The notes under the pieces are model-generated. The model worked only from the letters and a program-made list of their open reading frames with translations, did no database searches and was not told the DNA's origin. Of a stretch of 64,000 nt of DNA, positions 39,901 to 47,672 are shown one piece after another. How positions within the stretch are numbered: the stretch's first letter is position 1; each line of letters starts with the position of its first letter. Source of the DNA: Bacteroidales bacterium (GTDB lineage Bacteria; Bacteroidota; Bacteroidia; Bacteroidales; UBA1715); NCBI GenBank assembly GCA_017552705.1, contig JAFZOY010000045.1, positions 34,452-98,451 of the forward strand, in the 5' to 3' direction. The translations under genes were made by a program, and so were the position numbers.

Positions 39901-42900
39901 CAGTGGCAACAATTTCCTGAACATTTGATATTGGGAAGTTATGGTTTACAACAGCTGTGTCGACGATATATGAATCTTTCAATTCTGCGTGAACACCGTC
40001 ACGTAATGGCAACCACGAATATATTGCACCATCATTGTGAACATTTAACGCTAAACTTTCGCCATAGCATAGAGTAGTATCCGCACCAAGTTCCACAGTT
40101 GGTAACGGAATGACTTTTACTACAGTTGTCTGACTTGTAGTGTCGGCCGAGCAATACGCATCTTCCAACGCATTCATTCTATATGTGTATTCACCAATAC
40201 CTGGAGCTGCAGGAGTAAATGTTTTTCCTCGAAAATCTTCTGTGAATTGCTCTACACCGTCAGTATATGTAAATCGGAATGGTGCAACACCCGAAACAGT
40301 GAATGTAGGTGCAACAGATTCTTTCTCACCGCAATACAAACCTCCTTCGCCGAAGGTGATTGTTGGACGGGAACGGAATGTGAGGACTACCGTATCGCTG
40401 TTAGAACAGCCAAATTTGTCTTGTACTTCAACGGAAAGTTTACGTTCGTTGCCTAAACCTTGAATTGTTTGCAACAAAATTGTATCGGCAATAAATGTTT
40501 GCTCTATCTCGGCAGTTTCAAAATCTCGGGTTGCCGACCAGTTATATTTCATGAAACCAGCACCGGCATCCAAAACGATGGTATCTCCATAGCAGATACT
40601 TCTATCTTCACCCAAATTAACTACTGGATTTGGTACGACATTCAACATAATACTTCGTGAAGATTCACAACCAAGTGCATCTATTGCAGTCAAACGGTAG
40701 GTGTTTGGCTCGTTGACAACTATGCTTTTTTGAGTACTTATCACATCAGTTCCTTCACCATTGTCCCAACTATATGTTGCATAGTCGGCAACAGCTGAAA
40801 TAGTGGTAGTAACTCCACTACAAATCGCACGCACATCGTTGAACGATACAGGTTCTCCAACAACAACCGTTACTGCATCAAGATATGGCACACCATTTTT
40901 ATATGATGTTGCAGAAACTGATTGCGTTTCATACAAATAATTTATCGTAACAGTCTCACCATGAGTTGCAAACGCATCATTCCATATAATACTATCCATA
41001 GAAGCTGCCGCATTCAAGGTAATGCCCTCGCCGTAGCATATAGCCAAATCTGTTGTTGTAATACCATATACTGATATTTCTGTTGAATCTTTACTTGTAC
41101 AACCAAGTGCATCAAGAGTTTCAACAATATAGGTGCCTGGCTCGGAAACCGAAATTTTAGAAGTTGTTTCGCCAGTTGACCACGAATATGTTTCGTAGTT
41201 TCCTATGGCTTCAATCTCCATTGTATTTCCAACGTGAAGACATGAATTTGGAGTTGTGCTAACAGGTTTAGAAACAATAACAGTTACCGAATCTATAAAC
41301 TTTGAAACTCCATTATCCATTTCAACCACATATTTAGTTGTCTCTGTTGGATTTACAGTTATGACATCTGATATAATTCCATTACTCCACGTACATGAAA
41401 AACCAGGAGCATACGTTTCCAATAAAATACTTTCACCATAACAAACTTGTGGCGCACGATCTTTTATACCAATCACACTAAGATTCTTAGAATCAGGGAA
41501 CGATTTAACTCCATTTACTTCATCTGTACTTGTAGCTGCAAAAATCAAAGTATATTCACCGACATCAGGAATTTTAAAATCTTGTTCCAATGTGGTTTGA
41601 CTCAATATTACATTAGTATATTTTTCTGATGTACCTGCCTTAACAAGCGACCAGATTAATCCCTCATCACGACGACCAATAACCGTAGCACGAACACGGA
41701 ACAAATCATAAGGTGTACCTATGGTACGTGGAGTTACCAAAGTTACTTTTAACTCTGTTGAAGCATCGGGGCTAATGAATTTCTTTTCGTATTTAATAGG
41801 TACGTCAATCTGAATAGCCGTTCCTTCTGCATCTTCCACCGTAGTAGAGAATGTTATTACTTCTGCACCCATCCATCCAGCATGTTCGACATCGGTTTTT
41901 GATGTTACATAGGCATACCCATTCGTGATTGAATCTACTTGAAGATACTCTGTTTGATTAAAAGTCCATGTGGCATTTTCTGCTGCAAAAGTCAACAAGT
42001 TTGCCGCTGGGAAGAGTGTGTCTTTAGGGAAATTCGTTATGTCATACACAATATACTCACTCAAAGTATATTCACCATCAGGACGAATGTTTGTAAATGC
42101 ATCCGTTCCTTTAGGATATACATATAAACTGTTGAATACAGGCCAAAGTTCACCAGTTTGTGGATCAAGGTTTTGTGTAAACAACACATCCTCGCACTGA
42201 CCACGTGTTTCTTTCATGCCGTTTAGCATCCAACACACTTTACCATTATTAAAGTCTGTTTCTGTGGCACGGGTTAAACCAGTGGCTACCGTATTCAATG
42301 TGGCTGTTCTGGTGATATTTATGTAACAGTTGGTCATTTTTGTTGCATTATTTGCAAATGCATTACCATCCGTTTTCAACACCCCCGCAATTGTACCATA
42401 GTTATGTACATTTTCTATAACCAACACACCAGTTGCTTCATCAGGTTTATTAGCAATTGCAGCCAAATAACCATCAGCCGAAGATGAAATTTGAGCGGAA
42501 TTGTAGCAATTCCGTATAGTAACATTTGTATTTCCCGCATTACCGACAAAAGCGGCGGCTCCACTGTGGTTGTCTGATCGGGTTTCGACATTGACACTGT
42601 TGGAACAGTTTTCGATAGTAAGTGAGCCCGAATTAGTAAATCCTACAAAGCCAGCAGCTGTGTGTGATGCAATTATGGCACCATCTATACTTAAATTTTT
42701 AATTACCACACCATCGCATGCTGCGCCAAAAAGACCTACACCCAAAGAATTTGGCGTATTACATATCAAACCTGTTATACTATGACCACCACCATCGTAT
42801 GTCCCACGGAATGCATTTGTTGTAGTACCTATTGGTGTATGAACACCTCGTTTTATATCGCATGTTTGAACGAAAGCACATCCTTCCGCATATCTTGGCA

Positions 42901-45900
42901 ATGTTGTACCATGATAGCTGAAACCATTTGCCGAGCCTGCGTTAACACCTGTTGCCAAAACCTCAAGGTCTTGTGCGGAAGATACTGTCAATTTACGAGC
43001 CTTATTCCATGCGATAACAACATCAAGATAACGTTGGGCATCACCGTACGTAATATAAATGACTTCCTCACCAGCACCTTCGTACGTTGCCGTACCATCT
43101 TCAAAATTGATATAGCCATTTTTTGTACTAAACTCTACATCGGTATTGTATTCAAACGATGTTGATTTAGTACCGGCGGTATTGTATATTTCATCTTCTT
43201 TTAAATAGATAGGTGTAGTGGCAACACGAACAATATCGCTCATTTCTATTCCCTTTGGACAAGGATAACGACCTTCTTCAAAATGGAAATATACATCCTG
43301 ATTTCCTAATTGGCTGGAACCGCGTTGTCTCAGACCGGCAATGGCCACGGTCGGCAGTTCAACAAAACCACCCCAACCCCAAGCAGAAGAAGAAGTTACA
43401 GCATCTGAGTCACTTCCGCAATTTGGATGAAGTTTAACCTGAGAATTAGTAATACCGCCACCAATTTGCTTAGATCTGGAATTTCTACCAACAAGGGTTC
43501 CCACATAAGTTCCGTTTGAAGAAACTGCCGCCACATTCAAATTTCGCTGTACGGCATTGTAATAATATTCTTGACTCGCATAACCAACACAACCAACAAT
43601 ACCACCGGTTTCTTGTGTAGAATACGTAGTAACATTACCCGCATTCAAATTACCATATATACCAGTATTATTGATACTTACAGAACCAACGATACCTCCA
43701 TATCTATAGGTGGTAGATGTTGTAGAGTAGTTACGAATAGAACCGATATTCACATTGTAATTAACTTCACCGTATGTAGTTAATTCACCAACAATACCAC
43801 CGCAAGCGCCATTTCCCGTAATAGTACCAGCATTCGCACATCGTTCCACATAACCTTTATATGAGCTCGTAAAATCGTTGGTAAAGGTACCAGCAATTCC
43901 ACCTAAGTAGGAACCTGAAGATGTTATATTACCATAGTTGCGACAATCTTGAATATAGGAGTTACCCCTGCTGGACGCATACGGATTTGTATAGCCTCTC
44001 CATTCAGTACCAGGTTCAATCCTACCAACGATACCGCCATTGTGGCTTGTATTGGCTCCTGTTGACGATGTAATATCCAGACGGTTGATACAATTCCTCA
44101 TCGTTCCGCCTGCAAATGCACCAGCAACACCACCATTTACATTACTTGAACCAGTAATAATGCTTCCACTACGGGCTTCGCAGTTTTCTACAATAGCAAA
44201 GTTGGCACGGGCAACCACTGCACCAGCAAAAGAGAAGGCGTCTGCATTAATAGGACGCTCTATATTTACATTTGTAAGGATGATATTCCGAAGTTCTCCT
44301 CCAAGAACCATCGCAAAGAAACCTGCCGCCCCGAGTTGTGTTGATTGAATAGTCAAATGATCTATCACATGGTTTCCACCATCAAAACAACCACTAAATG
44401 GTTTTATGTCAGTAGCCGATGTAAATCTACCAATAGGTGTCCACGGATCTGTCGTCAAATCTATATCGTTTGCAACAAGAAAGTAGTAACCACTATACGT
44501 AATACCCGAATTAACCTTGTTGGCAAGTTTTTCCAAGTGAGCACGGGTTTGTATAATGAACGGATAGTTCTTAGAACCAGTTCCTCCGCCATACAAAAAG
44601 TCGTCGGTAGGCGTGTTTGTATAAGTGGTATTGGAAAGATATACTTTATTTTCTCCTGTTTCATTAAAATGAGGAAATGCATCAGTTCCTATTTCCTGAA
44701 ACCAAACATCACCGTCTTGGCCGTTATTAAGCAAATATGTAACTTCACCGCTGGCAAATTCCTCAACTGATTTTTGAGTTCCTACTTTTGTGGTTATTAC
44801 ACTATAACAATTACTAATTGTTGTTGATGGATTGTATCCCACAATACTACCCACGTAAGAAGTAACACAAGTAATATTACCGGAATTGTAGCAGTTAGTG
44901 GCAGAACCACCTCTAAAATCACCCACTATACCACCTGTATCATCGCCACCATGAGCAGAACCTTGGTTGTAACAATTATTTATCGTTGCAAAACCATAGC
45001 CTAAAATACCTCCAACATCATAAGTTGAACTATATATTGTACTTGTATTGTAACAATGTTGGATAACAGTGTTTTCAGAAGCACTATTACCAACCATACC
45101 ACCAGTTCCTCTTATTGCAGAACCTACAACATACGAATTCTCCACAGCACAATTTGTAATAGTAGAACCATCTGCTTTTGCCGCTATACCACCACAAATC
45201 GTACCTCGAATGTATGAATCTTTTATAATCACATTCTCAATAGTCGAGCCACTTCCTATTTGGGCAAATAAACCGGCAGGAGAACCTTCATTGATATATA
45301 ATCCCGTAATGCTATGTCCTTGTCCATCAAATGAACCAGTAAAATTATTTATGTTCGCTATTGGTTGCCATGTGTAAACCGTACCTTCTTCATTCACGGT
45401 TGCCACATTCACACTATCTATCGTTATCTTGTTCAATAAATCGTCATTGTAAACAATATCTGCAACAAGCACCGCTTTTGCCGACGGATTAGAGGTGTTT
45501 ACGTAATCGCTAAAGAAATCCAAATCAGCTTTGGTGGCAATTTGGAACACACCATTGACTTGCGGACATCCTACAGCACCACAAATAGAACAAATACCAT
45601 CGGCCCCATACACATGACCATGTTCTACCAATGAATTATTTGAATACTTGTTCGAAGCACATTGTGCCTGATATACGCGTGGTCCGTTTCCATTTGGCCG
45701 AGGAAAAGCATCTACACCTAATTCCTGACGCCATACTGTATTTAGTGCATACATTGCATAGGCAAGCGAACCATCGTCAAGTTTAAGTGTTGAATTCGTC
45801 GTACAGTTAGTTATTGTTCCTATGTGTGCATCCGAAGTTGTGCCTTCAATTTTATTATCAGAAATACAATCTGTAATAGTACCAATTAATGAACTCCCAT

Positions 45901-47320
45901 CGTTTGTGTTGTCACCAACGAGATAACCAGCTCTGCCATGTGCTTGCAAAGTATTATTAAACGTATAACAATATCGTATTGTACCCCCATAGTTGGCACC
46001 TGCCACGGCAGCTCCAATATGGCCTGCTACATTTATAGTGGAATTTATAACGGCACAATTTTCTACAACAGCATCAGGTTGAACAACACCTGCAATAATA
46101 CCCATACGAACATCTTGATTTACTTGGTCGTAACTACAATTATCAAATACAATATTTTTAATTGTACCCGAAAGATTGCCTATGAAACCAGTAACCACTT
46201 CTCCCGAAGCGGCGCCAATGGTAAGATTACGGATTGCATACCCTTGACCATCAAATATACCGGCAAATCCCTTTTGAGTTAATGTTGCCACATTGTAGTC
46301 CAAGACTGTGCCAAGCCCTATAGGCGAAAATGGTTTGCCAGCCATGTCTATATCGTTCATCAAACGAGCCTTAATGGTATTATTACCTTTAATATTTACC
46401 TGATTTGCCAACCACTTAAGTGTATTCGCATTATATATATTGTAATATCCGTCGTCACTAAGAGAAGGCACTTCTGTTTTTTCAAATGTAGGGGTTATGA
46501 CCACATCACTCGTTGGCATGGTAAAACTAATTGTTGTGCCATTCTCTGTAACAGGGACTGTTCCCAAAGCATATTTTACAGAACAACGTAAAAATTCACA
46601 ACCTACATTAGGAGTAACGGTAAGATAAACCGACGCCCCAGGGGCAGCTTCAATCGAAGAAGATCCACCATTTGGATCCATTTCTGTGGTGCCCATCCAC
46701 TTTAGCAAACCATTGGAATACATTCCGTTGGTAACGGCAAATGTAAATTCTTCGTTTGATTTACACAAACGAACCGCCATACCCGTAAATCTTGGACCAT
46801 ATTGTCCAGCCCAAAATTTCGTATCCTTACCTGTGATTTGGTAGCGAACATATCGCGTACCCTCTGGTAAAACAGTCTGTGCATCATATCCTGCCCAGTC
46901 TGGAGCTGTGGTAAACGTAAGATCTACCAATGATACAGTTTGTAAAACATCTTTGTTTGCATCAAGCAAATACACAATCATTTTCATGATACCTTTGCTG
47001 TTACCAGAAACACCACCGGCACAATAACCTTGCAACATAGCTTTACAACCACCATCAAGTTCAGTGGCAGAAAAACCTTTTGCTTCAAGATCTATGTCTT
47101 GTGTAAGCACACAGTTAGAGTAACTTGACACGAATGTACGTGTCCCTTCTGGTCCCCCACCAATAGCCCAACCGGATCCTCCATTGGTGGTTTTAGTCCA
47201 GCCGTCAAAACTTCCACTTTCGACACTACCATTTGTTAAAATGTTTGTTTTCCAAGGCGCTTGTGCATAAACAGTTGCACACAATGTTAGCGTCAACATA
47301 AGAGATAGAAACTTCTTCAT
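36917..47320 (-). CDS. Giant GLUG/Ig-repeat surface protein with N-terminal FBA-like domain and T9SS type A sorting domain
   Basis: A 3467-residue protein with signal peptide (TVYAQA). Residues about 22-195 resemble the F-box-associated (FBA) glycan-binding fold: TFVSSYSNCVLTQDIDLEAK, RYVRYQITGKDTKFWAGQYG, PRFTGMAV. After a Bacteroidota beta-repeat-like domain, residues about 290-1660 carry many GLUG-type repeats (G-ENC, GGIVG, NCYN patterns), probably a long beta-helix. Residues about 1880-3190 are tandem Ig/PKD-like modules, each with DTTLCYGE and ATYCG-type cysteine motifs; two are nearly identical at DNA level. A fibronectin III-like domain (about 3190-3280) and a type A sorting domain (last 75 residues, ITIYDNTGRVISH, VYFVKVEEQSFTVIVK) end it. 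It is probably an adhesin or glycan-binding stalk exported by T9SS. No catalytic domain is recognised. It lies opposite to and between dapL and glnN. Confidence 0.85.
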   Translation of the reverse strand: MKKFLSLMLTLTLCATVYAQAPWKTNILTNGSVESGSFDGWTKTTNGGSGWAIGGGPEGTRTFVSSYSNCVLTQDIDLEAKGFSATELDGGCKAMLQGYCAGGVSGNSKGIMKMIVYLLDANKDVLQTVSLVDLTFTTAPDWAGYDAQTVLPEGTRYVRYQITGKDTKFWAGQYGPRFTGMAVRLCKSNEEFTFAVTNGMYSNGLLKWMGTTEMDPNGGSSSIEAAPGASVYLTVTPNVGCEFLRCSVKYALGTVPVTENGTTISFTMPTSDVVITPTFEKTEVPSLSDDGYYNIYNANTLKWLANQVNIKGNNTIKARLMNDIDMAGKPFSPIGLGTVLDYNVATLTQKGFAGIFDGQGYAIRNLTIGAASGEVVTGFIGNLSGTIKNIVFDNCSYDQVNQDVRMGIIAGVVQPDAVVENCAVINSTINVAGHIGAAVAGANYGGTIRYCYTFNNTLQAHGRAGYLVGDNTNDGSSLIGTITDCISDNKIEGTTSDAHIGTITNCTTNSTLKLDDGSLAYAMYALNTVWRQELGVDAFPRPNGNGPRVYQAQCASNKYSNNSLVEHGHVYGADGICSICGAVGCPQVNGVFQIATKADLDFFSDYVNTSNPSAKAVLVADIVYNDDLLNKITIDSVNVATVNEEGTVYTWQPIANINNFTGSFDGQGHSITGLYINEGSPAGLFAQIGSGSTIENVIIKDSYIRGTICGGIAAKADGSTITNCAVENSYVVGSAIRGTGGMVGNSASENTVIQHCYNTSTIYSSTYDVGGILGYGFATINNCYNQGSAHGGDDTGGIVGDFRGGSATNCYNSGNITCVTSYVGSIVGYNPSTTISNCYSVITTKVGTQKSVEEFASGEVTYLLNNGQDGDVWFQEIGTDAFPHFNETGENKVYLSNTTYTNTPTDDFLYGGGTGSKNYPFIIQTRAHLEKLANKVNSGITYSGYYFLVANDIDLTTDPWTPIGRFTSATDIKPFSGCFDGGNHVIDHLTIQSTQLGAAGFFAMVLGGELRNIILTNVNIERPINADAFSFAGAVVARANFAIVENCEARSGSIITGSSNVNGGVAGAFAGGTMRNCINRLDITSSTGANTSHNGGIVGRIEPGTEWRGYTNPYASSRGNSYIQDCRNYGNITSSGSYLGGIAGTFTNDFTSSYKGYVERCANAGTITGNGACGGIVGELTTYGEVNYNVNIGSIRNYSTTSTTYRYGGIVGSVSINNTGIYGNLNAGNVTTYSTQETGGIVGCVGYASQEYYYNAVQRNLNVAAVSSNGTYVGTLVGRNSRSKQIGGGITNSQVKLHPNCGSDSDAVTSSSAWGWGGFVELPTVAIAGLRQRGSSQLGNQDVYFHFEEGRYPCPKGIEMSDIVRVATTPIYLKEDEIYNTAGTKSTSFEYNTDVEFSTKNGYINFEDGTATYEGAGEEVIYITYGDAQRYLDVVIAWNKARKLTVSSAQDLEVLATGVNAGSANGFSYHGTTLPRYAEGCAFVQTCDIKRGVHTPIGTTTNAFRGTYDGGGHSITGLICNTPNSLGVGLFGAACDGVVIKNLSIDGAIIASHTAAGFVGFTNSGSLTIENCSNSVNVETRSDNHSGAAAFVGNAGNTNVTIRNCYNSAQISSSADGYLAAIANKPDEATGVLVIENVHNYGTIAGVLKTDGNAFANNATKMTNCYINITRTATLNTVATGLTRATETDFNNGKVCWMLNGMKETRGQCEDVLFTQNLDPQTGELWPVFNSLYVYPKGTDAFTNIRPDGEYTLSEYIVYDITNFPKDTLFPAANLLTFAAENATWTFNQTEYLQVDSITNGYAYVTSKTDVEHAGWMGAEVITFSTTVEDAEGTAIQIDVPIKYEKKFISPDASTELKVTLVTPRTIGTPYDLFRVRATVIGRRDEGLIWSLVKAGTSEKYTNVILSQTTLEQDFKIPDVGEYTLIFAATSTDEVNGVKSFPDSKNLSVIGIKDRAPQVCYGESILLETYAPGFSCTWSNGIISDVITVNPTETTKYVVEMDNGVSKFIDSVTVIVSKPVSTTPNSCLHVGNTMEIEAIGNYETYSWSTGETTSKISVSEPGTYIVETLDALGCTSKDSTEISVYGITTTDLAICYGEGITLNAAASMDSIIWNDAFATHGETVTINYLYETQSVSATSYKNGVPYLDAVTVVVGEPVSFNDVRAICSGVTTTISAVADYATYSWDNGEGTDVISTQKSIVVNEPNTYRLTAIDALGCESSRSIMLNVVPNPVVNLGEDRSICYGDTIVLDAGAGFMKYNWSATRDFETAEIEQTFIADTILLQTIQGLGNERKLSVEVQDKFGCSNSDTVVLTFRSRPTITFGEGGLYCGEKESVAPTFTVSGVAPFRFTYTDGVEQFTEDFRGKTFTPAAPGIGEYTYRMNALEDAYCSADTTSQTTVVKVIPLPTVELGADTTLCYGESLALNVHNDGAIYSWLPLRDGVHAELKDSYIVDTAVVNHNFPISNVQEIVATVTSAEGCVVKDTVVVTFKERPTVSITGSTTYCGLDNAQGATFNLKGTAPFTFTYTDGEETTNVDSLETASLQAQKPTAIGVYDYSILSLKDATCTADLQVSKARVVVAEIPEVVLGNDTTLCYGEELTLQLNAEEGASYVWSPRRDGIHITTSTSFLVDTAIVNNNIPISKVQEIVATKTTSNGCFASDTMIVTFIERPSATISGGATYCGTEGVEGATISLKGTAPFTFAYTDGIDTTYIESQEEAMLQTEAPSSVGLYNYSIVSLKDAYCSADYQSSKAKVVVAEIPTVSLGNDTTLCYGESIVLNAGAEAKWYANGNYVSRSSSMEVDTALIYGYSPNKNEQEIVAVVTNAEGCSASDTMMVTFKDRPSATISGGATYCGTEGVEGATISLKGTAPFTFAYTDGIDTTYIESQEEATLQTEAPSSVGLYNYSIVSLQDAYCSSNRQTAKARIVVSDIPIVTIGTDTTLCYGEALVLNAGNADSYEWKSNGAIIGTTSSLTVDENLVFNYWPIVNNKEITVTIANENGCTNSDTLAVTFRSRPTATVSSSKVYCGNEEIVQPASFLFDGVAPFTFTYNNGEQSFTETVEEKEFVLDLPQSEGVYSYRLTSLGDAECSETAYGLATSITIAAKPSVNLGEDQVLCSGELAYLDAQTEEDNSCVWFRQSKRNPISVNSSIVFGETDTVTVMVTSPYGCKAYDTVSITIKKPYAEQLGIVTYSENATDMIIAWEKTVDVGTVGYIVERETDYTNNWVAVDDTVFFGQPALVVDYNVPATRSYKYRLRTIDECGNTAVSKPHRSMHLSIRKQIDEKPSLNWNAYEPMELVSQYLVLRGSDPTAMDTIDRVPASNMTETWDELESFEGKMYYKVLFVLENEVNELCYHDIHGNKVDGATIKAESGPFSLAISNVAEAENAEETTAVEDVENAVVVYAVDHTINVKNAIDKAITIYDNTGRVISHTSSADEAIQSFDVRLQGVYFVKVEEQSFTVIVK
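38571..38793 (-). repeat. Intragenic duplicate module, copy A
   Basis: This segment of the giant gene is nearly identical in DNA sequence to 39087-39309, shifted by 516 bp (172 codons). Differences are scattered and mostly synonymous. The encoded sequence includes ATYCGTEGVEGATISLKGTA and FAYTDGIDTTYIESQEEA. Confidence 0.8.
39087..39309 (-). repeat. Intragenic duplicate module, copy B
   Basis: This is the partner of the copy 516 bp away. The neighbouring modules on either side are recognisably related at protein level but much more diverged in DNA, so this pair reflects a recent tandem duplication or gene conversion. Confidence 0.8.
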
Positions 47321-47342
47321 AATTTCTCAATTTAAAACGAGG

Positions 47343-47378
47343 CAAATATATGATATAAATTTGGTTACGGTTCAAAAA
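47343..47378 (-). promoter_or_regulatory. Promoter of the 3467-aa surface protein gene
   Basis: On the minus strand, TATATTTG (47350 to 47343) matches TAnnTTTG exactly. TTTG 22 nt upstream serves as -33. The start codon at 47320 is about 23 bp downstream. Confidence 0.5.
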
Positions 47379-47502
47379 AGTATAATTTTTTAGCATATAG
47401 ATTCTTTAGCAGTTATAGTAAGTCGCAAGGGGAGGTGTAGCTCGTTGGTTGGTGTGGATACTATTTTTGTAAGCGATTCCCTATTTTTCGATTATGCATT
47501 CA

Positions 47503-47613
47503 TACGAAATTCACGTAATTTGTATAAAATCTTTAATTTTTTCTTACATTTTGCTTTCATTTTGAAATATAATTCGTTTATTTGCATTGAAAATTTTAAG
47601 CAAATGCATTGAA
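47503..47613 (+). promoter_or_regulatory. Upstream regulatory block of glnN, shared with dapL
   Basis: This is the second copy of the block at 35206-35316, aligned gap-free with a constant offset of 12297. The inverted repeat TTTCA-TTT-TGAAA is at 47555-47567, and the near-consensus -7 element TTTATTTG is at 47577-47584. The start codon is 59 bp beyond the block, against 11 bp for dapL, so the conserved unit is the promoter/operator and not the leader. Confidence 0.65.
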
Positions 47614-47672
47614 ACGGTTACAGAAAGACGGATAAATGCTAATTATAATGTAAATCATAAAAACCAAAGGAT

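Larger units (their letters stand above)
47321..47672. other. Intergenic region between the giant surface protein gene and glnN
   Basis: There is no gene in these 352 bp. Next to the giant gene is its probable promoter (47343-47378 on the minus strand). A short stretch at 47442-47459 resembles the right end of the dispersed repeat. The rest is the glnN upstream region with the dapL-like block. Confidence 0.65.

Noticed and set aside
47430..47500. tRNA-like stretch (GTGTAGCTCGTTGGTTGG)
   Set aside because: It resembles a D-arm, but no paired D-stem, anticodon arm, T-arm or acceptor 3' side can be built. Similarity to the right end of the dispersed repeat explains it better.
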